A stretch of DNA of 64,000 nucleotides from Diorhabda sublineata (lineage: Eukaryota > Arthropoda > Insecta > Coleoptera > Chrysomelidae): contig NC_079477.1 in NCBI RefSeq assembly GCF_026230105.1, positions 12,405,001 through 12,469,000 of the forward strand, read 5' to 3'. Below the pieces are notes generated by a model. It was not told the DNA's origin. It ran no database searches and saw nothing but the letters and a program-made list of their open reading frames with translations. Position 1 is the stretch's first letter; each line of letters opens with the position of its first letter. Below are positions 36,244 through 48,639 of the stretch, piece after piece. The position numbers and the translations under genes are program-made.

Positions 36244-36394
36244 ATATGGTTATAGAAAATGAAAGTGACTTTTCTTTAACACTACCAGAAATTAGGAAAG
36301 CTGATGAAATTGCCTCATCAAATTTACCGCCGGAAAAGTCAAGGAGAACTCATAATATGTCATACGAAGTTGGAACTGTATGTATTGATATCTA
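36244..36394 (+). pseudogene. N-terminus of a tyrosine-recombinase-like protein
   Basis: The reading MVIENESDFSLTLPEIRKAD, then EIASSNLPPEKSRRTHNMSY, is the N-terminal leader of the same family as copies A and B: an acidic S/T-rich start, then 'LPEKSRxxY'. The similarity is cut at about 36394, where a mariner begins, and is not found again beyond the mariner. An in-frame stop lies at the mariner border. Confidence 0.45.
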
Positions 36395-36433
36395 GTTAGC
36401 CTAGATCAGTTCCATGCATAAACAAAAGATTGC

Positions 36434-36447
36434 GTTACCATAGCAAC
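36434..36447. promoter_or_regulatory. X-box-like motif inside the mariner 5' region
   Basis: GTTACCATAGCAAC fits the RFX X-box pattern (GTTRCC-N2-RGYAAC). It is followed by AAACAATAA, and the same tail follows the X-box at 57793. Binding is inferred from the motif only. Confidence 0.4.
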
Positions 36448-36530
36448 AAACAATAACTAATTAGAAGTGTCAGTGTAAAGTTTGATGTCAAAAAAGTAAA
36501 CCAGAGTTACGCAATAAATTAAAAAAAAAA

Positions 36531-37388
36531 GATGTCCACCGAAATTGTGAAAATCGAAAAATTGGACCATCGAGTCATCATCAAGTACCTGTATTTAAAA
36601 GGGTTAAGAGGTAAGCAGATTTGCGAAGATATGCTTAATACCCTTGGTGATCAATTTCCGTCGTGAAAAATTGGACTTCAAGCCCTAAAAGAAATAAATT
36701 TTCCATTGATGATGATGACCGATCGGGAAGACCAGTTTCGAGAATATCGATGCAGTTCATGACATGATTTTATCAGACCGTCGAATTGGGCTAAAACGGA
36801 TATCTGAAGCACTGAATATTTCATACGATCGCGTTCATCATATATATCACGTCAATTTTGACAAGAGAAAAATTGCTGCAAAATGTATCCCCAAATGTTA
36901 AACCGAATTATTACTATGGATGAGATTTGGGTACATTTCTACGATCCAGAAAAATCGCAACAATCGATGGAATGGCGACACTCTGGTTCTCTTGCTTCAG
37001 TTTTTTGGGATTGCCATGGATTAATCATGATTGATTTTTTGGATAAGGGTAGAACAATAACTGGACATTACTGACCACTCAACGGTAAAAAATTAAAGAG
37101 AAAAGTCGCGGAAAGCTATCCAAAGGCGCTTTGTTGTTGCAGGACAACGCCCCGGGGTTGAATTACTGGAGCACCCCCCTTATTCACCACATTCGGCTCC
37201 GTTCGACTATCACCTCTTTCCTCAACTGAAAAGAAAGTTCCTAAATTTTCTTCCGACGAGGAGGTAATAAAAGCTGTGAAGGTCTGGTTTGCAGAGCAAG
37301 AAGAAACATTTTTTTTGAAAGGTCTAGAGGCGCTGCAAGTTCGCTGTAATGAATGTATACAATTAAGAGGAGAATATGTTGAGTAATA
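36531..37388 (+). pseudogene. Mariner transposase, nearly full length, inactive
   Basis: The start is the ATG at 36531: MSTEIVKIEKLDHRVIIKYL then YLKGLRGKQICEDM (first HTH). After a frameshift come DDDRSGRPV and DMILSDRRIGLKRISEALNI (GRP linker, second HTH), then ITMDEIWVHFYDPEKSQQS (first catalytic block; DETW reads DEIW, Asp kept), VFWDCHGLIMIDFLDKGRTI, and LLQDNAP (second Asp kept). The third block reads YSPHSAPFDYHLFPQLK: the catalytic Asp of YSPDxAP is His. The end reads GLEALQVRCNECIQLRGEYV before a TAA near 37386. Several frameshifts and an early stop (TGA at about 36664) make it dead even apart from the Asp-to-His change. Confidence 0.85.
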
Positions 37389-37439
37389 AAATATTTTGAC
37401 TTTGAAATATTGTTTGATTCTATAATAGGCTAAGAATTT

Positions 37440-38490
37440 TTCGATATATCTGTAACTGCAAATAAATACTAAACTCTCGTAACATTAGATACCCAATATT
37501 TGTAAAATTAATACATAGAATTTTGTGTTAATTATTATGGAATCATTAAATGATTATTATACTTATCCTACTCGCTTATAATGAGTTTTTCTTTACTTCA
37601 CAATAAACTCACCTACTGAATAATAACCTCCATCATTCACTCGTGAATGATATAAAATTTTGCAAAAAGTGCTTAAAGTGACAAAGATTGAGGCAATTTC
37701 ATGAAATTTCAAGAAAAAAAGACACTTTCTACATTTTATCAATACTGTAAAATAAATTTCCTCATTTCCTTTTAACAGCTCGATCAAAGGATTGACTAGT
37801 TACTGATATCATCTGTTCGAATCTACTCTAGATATTACTGCTACGCAGGATTCAACCATGGTTTCTTTTTTAATAAACAAACGCCTATCCATACAAAACG
37901 CACTTCCCAATAATTCGTTTCTAGAATGTTGTAAGCAAAGAAAGAAGAAGAAGAAATTGATTCTATAAAAACAGTCATAACATATTGTAGATAAGTTATA
38001 AAACCGTTCTTGGAAGTTTGTACCTCGCCCGTCCACCAAATTTTATATACCATTATCATAAGCGAAAAGGGTCGGCGTCACGGTTCATATCCTAGAGGAT
38101 TTCGCAAGCCTACACACATTATATTTGGTCGGAAAATCACTTGTCGTTATAATTTTTTATTTCGGATAGAAATTTTTTTTTCCAATGCCAAGAACTGTTT
38201 CAAGAAAAGTTTTTATTCCATTAAGTGCTGAGAAACACCTTATAGTATTTACCATTGCATGTTCTAGATGTATTGTTTATGTAAAATTTGGACACTGCGG
38301 TACTCAATGCTCTGCAATATTTTCTCAAATAAACAGCAGACCATTCGGTGCATCATTGTTGTTTATCGAGTATGGTATAATAGGAACATGCAAAAAAATT
38401 TTTATGTAAATTCCCGCAAAACTCTCCAAAGTTTCCCGAATAGAAAAGATGCAACTACCAGATGCTCTTTAAAATAGAATTAATCCTTTC
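37440..38490. other. Intergenic, with one short palindrome
   Basis: No gene was recognised. At 37632-37651 lies ATCATTCAC-TC-GTGAATGAT, a 9-bp-arm palindrome with a 2-base centre. Overlapping short frames on both strands at 37.8-38.5 kb have no recognisable similarity. Confidence 0.4.
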
Positions 38491-40216
38491 TAATGCAAAG
38501 GGTAAAGTTCAAGTAATTTGCCAGTTGGCAGTTGTATAGGTACCTCAGGGTTCAGTTTTGGGTCACATTCTTTTTTTCGTATTCATCAATGATGTCACAG
38601 ACTTACAAATTGATGGTAAATTCACTTTATTTGGGGATGGCACCAGTGGAGTGGTCCAGATATATAAACTTAACATTCTACCACGGGTAAAGGTCTCAAT
38701 ACTATTAAGTCCTGGTCTGACGCGAACGTTCTCTCTTTAAACACTGGAGAAACTTTAGTTTTATCCTACAGAGGAGCTTTAGTAACTCTTAAACTCAACA
38801 ATGACTTAATACTATCTTCAAATTCGATAAAGTTTCTTGGTCTACATGTTGACGGGGCCCTTCAATGGCCCGTACATGTAGAGACCTTGGCGAAAAAATT
38901 ATCCACTGCTTGTTTTGCCATTAAATCTGTGTCTAAACAGATTGATTCTCGTACTGCTTTAAAGTTTTTCCAGTATTAATTGCAGATTATAAAAATTAGT
39001 TCAAAATCCCTGCCAATAATTTTTGTTATCTACCATAGGCCTAGATACCTTTTTAATAAAACTATTAGGTTTATAAATACACAGCTTGTCAATATAATAA
39101 ATTTTCTCTAACTTTAGAGATTTAATAACAGTAAGAATTCTTTATTTGTTGGGCCTTTTTTACCATCGCTGACATGAAAAGGAATATTTTTTTCCGACAT
39201 AAATGCAAACATTTGCTTTGTTACTATTACTATTTCGCATCTTAAGGAGTTACCGCGAGTAGTAGAATGCGTTGTCCATAACGATTACTGTCTGCCTTTC
39301 AGGGAGTCTTGTACTTTGCACATCTTCAAATCTATCTTCAATTTACAAAAAAGAGCTATTTGTTCCATTCATGTTTTGAGTAGGAGAACGCGTTTAATTA
39401 ACACAAAACTTCAACTCTTCCTGTTCTTTTCTTTTTAGAATCCGTTTGGTTTGTTCGCACACACTTTCACAACTCAACGGAGAGACCCTACTCTACCGAA
39501 AAAAAGATTTTGGACATTTACTTAACTATACCTACTTCTGTTCTGGTAAAAAATCCATCATATTCAGTACTAAAAAATTACTCAATCAAATACCGTCAGA
39601 ATTGAAAATGGCAAATACATATAACAAGTCCAGCCATTTCTGCTTGAAAGATATTATTAGTCTGTTGTAGAATCTACCATCAGGAACAGACTGGAATAAT
39701 CCAATTTAGTAAGAAGTAAGAAATTATATGTATTATAATTGTTATTATTTAGCCAAATTGTTATTTTATATTTTTTAATATAAACTTGTGTCAATTTATA
39801 CCAGTACATAAAACTTTCTAATGGAAATGAAGCTTATTTCTGACTCTGTTTCGCATAAATTAACAGAACATTACACATCTCTAAATTTCTAACAAATAAA
39901 CTTACTTTTACTCGCGTTACAGATCTGATTCTATTCTAATTTCATATGCATTACCTCCTCCGATACTTAATGCCTTCCTTGCTTGGTGCTCTGGTTTATT
40001 TCTTTTATAGCTAAAATTAACGTCATTTTTGGGGTCATCCTACTCTCACGTAATCGGTTTTTTAATCGCTGCGAAGTCCATTTGCCATCTTTTTTATTTT
40101 TATGGTTTTTATTTAAATAAAAAAACTTTTATCATAGCAATTAGTAAGTAGTTTTTTCATTATTGTTATGTTATGTTATTTTTTATGGCAATAAAGTTCT
40201 TTCATTCATTCATTAC
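38490..40216 (+). pseudogene. Jockey/CR1-type LINE, 5'-truncated, with 3' tail
   Basis: The RT core near 38540-38640 reads VPQGSVLGHILFFVFINDVT, then GKFTLFGDGTS; the catalytic FADD box has become FGDG, so it is inactive. It continues after frameshifts with IKSWSDANVLSLNTGET, SIKFLGLHVDGALQW and LSTACFAIKSVSKQI. About 260 bp of unrelated sequence (38985-39250) then separates it from FNLQKRAICSIHVLSRR. Later come KDFGHLLNYTYFCSGKKS and LLNQIPSELK. The 3' untranslated part ends near 40216 in a short TTCATTCATTCATT tail. The endonuclease domain is missing, as in typical 5'-truncated copies. Confidence 0.8.
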
Positions 40217-40219
40217 ACA

Positions 40220-41950
40220 AATTTGTACAAGTAGCTTTAAACATGAATAAATACAACTAGTGGGCATAGCAATGTACGGGGTGATCAAAAATTTTTTTTT
40301 AATTTAATGCCTATATGATGGCCATTCATCACCATTGCTCCATCATAACTCTGTGCAATCAGTTTTTGAGGTGATATTTGAATTAATTACAGTTAAAATT
40401 ATTCAATTCAATTTATGTAGTTCCAAAATTGGTTCACCACCACGAACATATCTAATATCTACTAGTTGAGATTTTATAGCAATGCCGGTAGTTAATCCTT
40501 TATGATCGTATGTAAAAAGAGAATTATCAATTTTCTCAATTATCATATAGTAACATTGTAACAGATAGTTCTGTATTTTTTATTTTAGAGGTTCCAATGA
40601 ATATCGAACATTTTTTTTTTCGGTAAGCGTAGTATCTAATTTTTTGAACCTGACCTTCTTACACTAGTGTTTCCTATAATGACATTCTATCTAACCTCTA
40701 ACTTTTCTTCACATTATATTCACCACTTTTTTATATTCAGCAAATTAAAAACACTTTATGATAGTATTTTGTTAATAGTGATTGATTTAATGCAGGAAAC
40801 TTCTCCACTTGAATCACTTTACAATTTTAGATCGCCGTGACTAACGTGGATCATCGTAGGTCATACAAAGAGCGCGCAGAACATAAATAGTAATACTACA
40901 ACAGTGTGAATCTGAAGTTGGGCTGATTGTTCAACTGGACGACCGTACTAAATGCATTTCGGCGGCATTTCGAATTGTATTACAAGGTATTATAAGGCGA
41001 CTGTGAAACTTAAGAAAATTTCTTCTAGTTGTATTTTTATTTAAATTACGTAGTTGTAATATTTTCAATTCTTAATGCTTATACACTAGCTCCCTTCAGT
41101 TCTCTTCATGAAGTTCTGTGGAATTGTGGAATATTTGGTATATGGATAAGAGCTGAATTTACTTGGCAAACTATGCTTACTAAAATTTCTAGTTCATTTA
41201 TTTTTGATATTTAACTCGGAATGGGATAATATAGGTTCGTTCCTACCCATCAAAAGAACCGTCATTGGTACGGTGATGATTCTGCGTAGTTACCATTATA
41301 CATTATACTATTCTGTTTTGGGTTCCAAGTTAGTTATCGTTTAAAAACGGTCTTTTCAATACTTGGTTAATAGCAAGTACTATTACAAGAACCGGTCATA
41401 GATCAAGATGGCACAGAAAATATCATTTGAACGCTTATAATAACCGTTCCAAAAACAGTCCAGAAATCTCGTGTCGTTGATCAAAGGTTAAAAACAAGTT
41501 ACTCGTGATTATCTCTTTATTGATCCAATTATGTTGAGAATAGAATCATTTCTATCTGAAACCTTTTGTGTGTTCAACTGTTCTCGAAATAGAGGAGGAG
41601 GAATCAAGGAACAGATAATGCAGTATGTTTTCTATTAGTATATTGTGAATTCAATGGCGGTACTATACAGAACTTGTGTACTATTGAAATTACTCGGGTC
41701 ATATAGGGTGAGTCATGAGGAACTTTACATACTTGTACCATATTTCGAGTCTCTTAGGGAAGATATCATGTGGCTACTGAAAAATGTCAACTTGTTTTTG
41801 AATTATTAAATAAATCACATGTAGACTTATAAGAATAGTGATATTTTATTGATGGTACATTAAACGAAAGTCACATGTCCAAAAACTCGTACTAATTACT
41901 TTAACTTATAAAATCCAATACTAAAAATGCTTTTCGCAAATTATGCCGTA
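40220..41950. other. Intergenic, no feature seen
   Basis: There is no coding similarity. Words such as ACGGGGTGATCAAAAA (40277) and ATAGGGTGAGTCATGAGG (41703) resemble ends of insect DNA transposons, but I could not find a matching opposite end for either. Confidence 0.35.
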
Positions 41951-41959
41951 TCTTTTCGA

Positions 41960-43620
41960 AACAAAACTTTAACCGCAGTTGTCAAACAACTAACTGGAAT
42001 ATACTCTCTGGTGATGTGGACTTCGAAGTCTCTAAATTCATAAAAACACTAACAAGTCTGGTCTCCAATTCTTAAACTTTGAGGCCTATTAAAAATGAGC
42101 AAAATAAGCCCTGGTCCACTAAAGGTTCACGTATATCTACAAACATGCGAACAAACCTCAAGAATTACTTTGTGAATGTAGCCAAAAATTTATCAAATTC
42201 TATAACTCTCCCACTTTCATATCTTGATGCTAATGGTAACTTACACAGTTTCTTCGTTATCCTCGTAGCTTTAGCATTGCTCCACAGTACCATTAATGAC
42301 ATCAAAAATATATACCCATCTGGAACTGATAGACATTACAAATATTTTCGAGTATGCCCGATTGCACATTAAATCATCTTACCACTTTAATTAACATCAA
42401 CATGGCACTTTTCCCAATTGCACTCCTTCCCACGTTATCTAATATCATAAAAAGATTGGTGAAAAACAGTCTTTAATCATTTCTGTTGAAATATAAAAAA
42501 CTTACTACCCATCAATTTGGGAACAAATGCACAAATGATGCTTTATTCTTCCTCCTTAATAATGTGCCTAAACAGCCATCACTTCCCTGCAACAACTTTC
42601 GATTGTGTTAATCATAATATTTCAATCAACGAATTGGAGTACTATGGTTTCAGGGGAACACCTGTCGCCTGGTTTATTTCATACCCTACGAACAGAAGTC
42701 ATCTTGTAAGGGTTGATACAACAATGTCAACAATGTCTTCTTGCAGGCCAATAGAATGTGGAGTGTCTCAAGGCTCAGTACTAGGCCCTATTTTGTTTCT
42801 TCTGTTTATAAACGACATTGCTTATCTAGACATTAGTGGTGAAATATGTCTATTTGCTGGCGACACTAGTTTTTCTTGGAAGAACCCTGATCTCACGCCA
42901 CTTGTGAAGTAAACATCATTAAATCATGGTGCGATTCTAGCCTTCTCTCTGTCAACGTTTCTCATACCAAATTTTTATCAAATAAAAATACATTGCAGCC
43001 TTTTCTATTAAATAACATCACAATCGACGTCGATGATTCTGTTAAATTTTTAGGGCTTGTTGTGAACAATTCCTTGAAATAGGAGTTAGATATTGCCGCC
43101 TCATCTAAAAAATTAAGTTCCTTCTGTTTTGCGCTGAGATCAGTTGCCAAAGAACTGAACTTATCCACCTCCTCAATAGTCTATTATGCCCTTATTGAGC
43201 CACATCTCCGATATGCCTCTCCCTTCTGTGGTATGTGTGGTGCGAATCAATTTGAACGAAACTTCAAACTATAAAAGCGAACTGTTAGATATTTACTCGG
43301 ACTAAACAGCAGGGCTCACTGCAGGGACTTTAAAATATTATAAATTCTGATTCTTCCTTCATCATTCATCTTTAAACCCGTTGGCCTAATTCGTAAACAC
43401 GCTTCTCCAGTTTGCATGGCTATCCACTTAGGAACGCGGAGCACAACCTTCACCTACCTGCTCCACGTTCAGTTAGTTAAGGGCTGAATATTTTACAATG
43501 CAAAAAAATGCAAAATCACTTGCCAATTGAAATCATCTTTCATCATTTAAGACCATTTTTACCGGAAAGAGCCTTCTACTATGTAAACGACTTCTATTCT
43601 GATAATAATATTTAATTTCG
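41960..43620 (+). pseudogene. Second jockey/CR1-type LINE, decayed
   Basis: Successive frames read KNYFVNVAKNLSNSI, LPLSYLDANGNLHSFF and INDIKNIYPSGTD (start of the RT domain). They continue FDCVNHNISINELEYYGFRG, IECGVSQGSVLGPILFLLFI, NDIAYLDISGEICLFAGDTS (FADD reads FAGD), IKSWCDSSLLSVNVSHTKFL and DSVKFLGLVVNNSLK. The tail reads YYALIEPHLRYASPFCGMCG then KRTVRYLLGLNSRAHCRDF. The domain order matches the copy at 38.5 kb, with the same orientation and clade, but the copies are not close enough to be one duplicated segment. At least four frameshifts are present and the catalytic box is mutated. The endonuclease is absent. Confidence 0.8.
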
Positions 43621-43629
43621 GACATGCTG

Positions 43630-44390
43630 CTTATTGGTTTAAGTTTTGCTATGGACTTATATACTGATTATTACCTATTACTATTGTCTACAATTTTGTT
43701 CTCATTGTGATTTTCTTCCGAATATAGAAATTTTATTTTACTTGTATCTTTATTTAGTTATTTTTATGTCTGTTTTTTAGTTTTCACAATTACAATTCAT
43801 CATTCGATCTCCTTTGCAATTACAATTTTTTTCAATTAGGTTATTCATAGTTATTTGTCCTGTGGACTTTTTGATTGGACGGCGTGTATATTATATGGAA
43901 TATTTCTGACCTACATGATAGAGAAAAAAGAATTCACCTTGTGAAACAGTGAATTCCAAGTGATTTCTACTCCCTACGTGATATCACCGGTCCCGAGAGA
44001 ATCGCCCAGTTGACATAAACATCTTTCTAACCGAATTCTACTAGAAAACCACTAACAGAAACTTGCTGTCACTTGTCACTCTTTTCATTGTGGCTTTTAT
44101 CGAAATATAAAAATGGCATCTGAAAAGAATAAGGAAGATATAGTTAACAGTTTATATTCATATCATATATCCATACAGTTCGAACTGACAGTAACATAAA
44201 TTTTGGAATTTAAAGTCAAGAAATAATTTTATTGGAATGTCTGAGGTATTTTTAATGCAAAAATATGCATCATCTGTTTTTACCTAGAGACTGAAGTAAT
44301 TTATATAACTATATTGTTTAATGCTTAGAATGTCAAAGTTTTTTTTGTCAAAATGGTTGGAAAAATAATCCAAATATGGATTAAATGGGA
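43630..44390. other. Intergenic, no feature seen
   Basis: AT-rich apart from a slightly GC-richer patch at 43960-44080. No similarity was recognised. Confidence 0.35.
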
Positions 44391-44397
44391 CAAACAT

Positions 44398-45090
44398 TTA
44401 AAATGTAGATGAGACAGGAGTGTCCACTGTGCGAAACTAGATAAGACTGTAACTACTGCAAGGATAAACCTGCCTCGATTTCTGAGGAACGGGGAAATAA
44501 CGTTACAGTAGTAGCTGCTCTATCTGCTTATTGAAATCAGTGACCTTTATGTTTTGTTTTCTAGAAAACCATTCGAATACCACTTCCTTAATGGTAGTCC
44601 TTCTGAATGTATAAGAGCAGGCAATGTTAGTGGATTAGTTATAGATCAACAATTTTCTAAGTTTATCCAGCAAGTGAAAACCCTCTCATGAGTTTGAAGA
44701 CACTGATTTGTTTTTCATCGCATCAAAGCTATAAAGGACAACATTAAAAAATGCATGGCTACGAACTCAAGATACATGGCTACGAAACAACTCAGAAAAG
44801 ACCTTAATTATTTATTTGCTGAGACGTGTACCTATATTTTCAACGGTTACTTTAGTGAAGATGAGTTTTAACTATAACTTGTGACCAGCTATTTAGATCT
44901 AGAAACTGACAAGCCGGGGAATGATAATCCACAGTAAACTATTATTTCCAGCATTTTCAACTGCCAAAGAACTCTTTGTAAGAGGAATTAAAAATTGAAG
45001 AATCTGGGAAGAGCATTAAAGAAGATGATTTCTAAGAAAATTTTGCAAACAACTTATTGGAGTGAAGAGAATAATTGTTCTTATCTGCAT
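44398..45090 (+). pseudogene. Second pogo-like (DDE_1) transposase remnant
   Basis: Reads NVDETGVSTVRETR, then ERGNNVTVVAALSAY (first catalytic Asp and the following strand of DDE_1 domains). These are followed by KPFEYHFLNGSPSECIRAGN then VSGLVIDQQFSKFIQQVK, and a later tail fragment FSTAKELFVRGIKN. Stops and frameshifts are frequent, the second and third catalytic blocks are gone and the DNA-binding N-terminus is not visible. The sequence is clearly different from the pogo-like remnant at 2 kb. Confidence 0.75.
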
Positions 45091-45099
45091 CTCACTAAG

Positions 45100-46855
45100 A
45101 TTTCAAAATTAAAAGCAATCACGACGATTAAAGAATGATAAAGTTCATGATTTTTAAAAATGAAAATAATGTTTTCAACTAAGATTTCATTTATATGAAT
45201 CTCACCATCTTGCTTGTTTAGTATATTGTTTATTTTTAATTTCCATCATTCTCTAGCGTACAGCAATTTTTAATATAGAATACCAGAACTCACTCATACT
45301 TCCTTATACTTAAGTTGCTTGGCAAAATAATTCATCCAAATTAAAAATATTTTTAATTTGGAGACGTTTAAGATTCCATTTGTTTCATTATGGAAACATA
45401 TTTCTTAATAAATTTGAATCGCAATGATATTATTAATAATCAATTATGATGAAAATTTTTTGCTCCACTAGAAATCCAATGAAATCTATTAATTTTGAGT
45501 CATCAGATTGAAGACAAGATCCCATGGGCTGTTTTCACTTTATCACGTTGCCATGGATACTTATCGATTTATTTCGATTTTGACGTTTCAAATATTTATT
45601 TATAATATTAATAATATATATTAATGCATCTAAATGTTCTTAATTTTTGTCTCTTCTGTTTTAAAATTAGTTTCTTTAATAATTTTTGGAAAATAAAATT
45701 TGACGTTTCAACTTTTGTTTTAGTCATTATCAAAATATTGTCTTCATATTTTTCTTTGTTATTTCTACTAAAGTGGAAAGTCTAGACTAGGAGATTTATC
45801 TTAAGTATATTGGAATTATGAAAAACAAAAATGATTATGTTGTGAAAGGATTGCGATTTGATTTCAGTAAATATCTAATGATTATAGTTTCTTGATATAA
45901 ATATTAACTACATACGAATTAATTTCTAAATCTTCCTTTTTCATCACTTTTACGGCATGCATAATTTATGTACAATGTTTATATCTACCACAAATACAAA
46001 TTCATACCCCAAATTTAAATTTAATATCCCATTAAATGTCTTCATTCAGTAATTTTGTCATCACGGCTTGTTACCACCGACTCGACGGAGGGCTTTTAAT
46101 TCCGAATTTATATTATGACTGATTAACCTATCAAAACGGCTTATAAGTAGCGGGTACAGCGGTTTACACTTCATTTTACATTGAATTACAACCCTTTCCC
46201 TCTCGATGGTTCTAAAAATGATGATGAGAAGTTAAAAATTATGTGGCAGTACCTCTTTTAAATAAAAATATTTTAGTTTAGATTATCACTATGATGTTAT
46301 AAATAATAATTAACTTTTACGAATCTTGCGTAAAAATTTTAGATTCTTAGAAAAATGTTTTTATCACAGGTTCATCACATTGATTTGAAATATTTGAACT
46401 CAATTTTTGAACAATTCAAAACGTTGTATTTCATCAGAAGAGCACTTAATGCAACACCTTGTTGATTGTTAACCACTAACAAATGTTTTCCAAAATTCTC
46501 AAATAACGGTTGCAATAACAAAATTCAAATATTTTTGTAACCTTTTAAACACCAATGGTAAATCAGCAATTTAATAATTCGAAAAGATCCGAAGAAATAA
46601 CCTGAAAGTCTACTATCGATTGAAATTTGTCAGCATCGACCATCGCCAAGATGTAAAACTGTACAATTGATCATCCTACTGTTTATCTAGGTTCTTCGCT
46701 GTTTGCTGCTGAGCAAACTTATTTAATAGCACTTAACCGTACAGGCCTCCGAAGGTGTACCAAATGAAGATTCATGAACATTAGAGGAAATGATTTAGTT
46801 GTGAAATAATTTATAAGATGAACTGGCGTTCTAGTGAGATGTGATTATAGAAATA
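45100..46855. other. Intergenic, no gene recognised
   Basis: Very AT-rich. TTTGACGTTTCAA words at 45580 and 45700, the second followed by a TAGTCATTATCAAAATATTG-like stretch, recall sequences near the ends of insect retroelements; the link is weak. GTTGCCATGGATAC at 45547-45560 is a two-mismatch relative of the X-box at 57793. Confidence 0.35.
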
Positions 46856-46860
46856 AATTA

Positions 46861-48430
46861 TAGTAGATTGCCGGTTATGCGAACTGATAATGTCAGAGGT
46901 GGTTCAGATAATCAAAAATTCGAGTAAGCGAAATTTTTATTTATTTTTTGTTTATTTATATTTTATATATAATAAGGAATAGGAAGATACAAAACAACAA
47001 CTTTGTTTTTTTTATTTAATTTAGCAACATGTACAGAATGAAAAGAACCAAAATATGTAAATATTTACGTGCAAGCAAAAAAATAATTGTATCTATTGTA
47101 TCAATGCTTCATCAAAATTAATGCTGTGGCATAGAGAATGTCTCAATATTTATCTGTTTCAATGTCGCTTTCGTCTTCATAGCAGCTAGATCTTTTTTTC
47201 AGTTCTAATAATTGTATGTGATACGACAGTTCTTGACGTTCGAGCCTTGATCAACACTTACGTTATTTTTATCACAATCCACGAAAACACTGATATTTGT
47301 CATTTTATCCACAATTTTCAATGAAACTTCATTATCATGCGGTTTTCGGTTTGATCTTTGGATGGTTTTAGTAGTTTATTCCACGAATTATGCAAGGTGC
47401 AGTTTTTAAATCCATTCTATGCTTCGACGAACTGCAGTCTTTTAAATTATTTTTTTTGTACTTACGTGGAAAAAATAGTTTCTTCGTTATTTGTTCAACT
47501 AAAAGCAGACGACGCATGAGCTGTTTTTGGTACAGTTTCTTTAATGTTTAATGAACCTTGCCTTCTTTTTGTGTATATCAACGGAATTTTCACGTTTTTA
47601 ACACATAGTGAGTTTCTCTATTTAAATATCATTAACAACGGAATTCTATCTATCCCAAATCCTTGGTCATTTTGTAACCTAGAGCTGCGGCTTCTTTTCG
47701 AGACACCAACGACTTATATAGCAAAGCTCTTTCGATTGTTTGGCTTATTTTATCTGCATTGTAAATACAATCCAAATCATACTCTTAAACTTAAACTTAA
47801 CTAAAGATATTTCTTAAAGTTCTCGGAAAAAGAAGCTGCAGCTGGAGCGTCAAAACTAAATTTTTCACCGTGAATTTCGATTTACCTTATCCCTTATAAT
47901 TTGAAACTAGAACTTGTGGTAAAGGTTGAGTGACCACCAAGCTTCATCTTTAATTCCAATGTTTTTTCAGACAAAATGAGCACCGATGTGGGCTGCCCAG
48001 AATACCGTTTTTCAAAAACCAAGTGTAAACAGCTTTCTCCACCAATTCACTTTTTCCATAGTTTTACGATTTGAACTGCCCGCCTCCCTGTTATTTTTAT
48101 GTGCGTACCTGACTATTGAATCAGAATTATTTTTCATTCCTGTTATAGTTGATTTACCATCAACACCTCACAAAGAACGGTTTGAAACTAAAAGTCAAAT
48201 AAAGGGAAAGGGTTTCACAGAATCAAATGCAATGAATAAATTAGGTATACAGTTTTAAGTACACCAATACGTATTCAACGTCTAATATCATTGAACCGTC
48301 ACACACTTATCAACCAGATACAAATATGTAGTAAAGCAGTTTCTGAAAAATAATTTATTTTTGTTTAATTTTATTCAAAATAACAACAATCAGTTCCGAT
48401 TATCCAACGTTAGGATAATTGACTCTACTG
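46861..48430 (-). mobile_element. Pogo/Tigger-like DNA transposon, degenerate
   Basis: The left end TAGTAGATTGCCGGTTATGC and the right end read on the minus strand (CAGTAGAGTCAATTATCC) form an imperfect inverted repeat; TA flanks both sides (46859-46860 and 48431-48432). The minus strand has SSNRKTMEKVNWWRKLFTLG and KRYSGQPTSVLIL, the CENP-B-type HTH region, near 48110-47960. Near 47400-47250 it has TLHNSWNKLLKPS, the C-terminal part typical of Tigger-type transposases. The catalytic core between them is not readable. The length of 1.57 kb suggests internal loss. Plus-strand frames at 47544-47804 and 47986-48258 are shadows. Confidence 0.65.
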
Positions 48431-48639
48431 TAGTGTCGAACATTGGAACACATGCTTTTGTTAATCGAGGTACAATATAATTATTAATATAAGAATAAAG
48501 TGAACTAAGAGAAAATTGTCACTGTTCTAAAAGTGTGCAGTGATTTGTACGTTTATTATCAATCATTCTTTTTATCATCATCATTTATTCTTAATGCAGG
48601 ATTATTTTTTACTCCTAAGTTCTCACAAGACTTATTTAC

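Larger units (their letters stand above)
36395..37435 (+). mobile_element. Mariner element with degenerate ends
   Basis: The left end reads TA-GTTAGCCTAGATC. The right end, read on the minus strand, is CTTAGCCTATTATAG. They share TTAGCCTA as an inverted repeat, and TA precedes the left end. The exact borders are uncertain by a few bases. The full length of about 1.04 kb is close to that expected. A palindromic X-box lies between the left end and the coding region. Confidence 0.65.
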
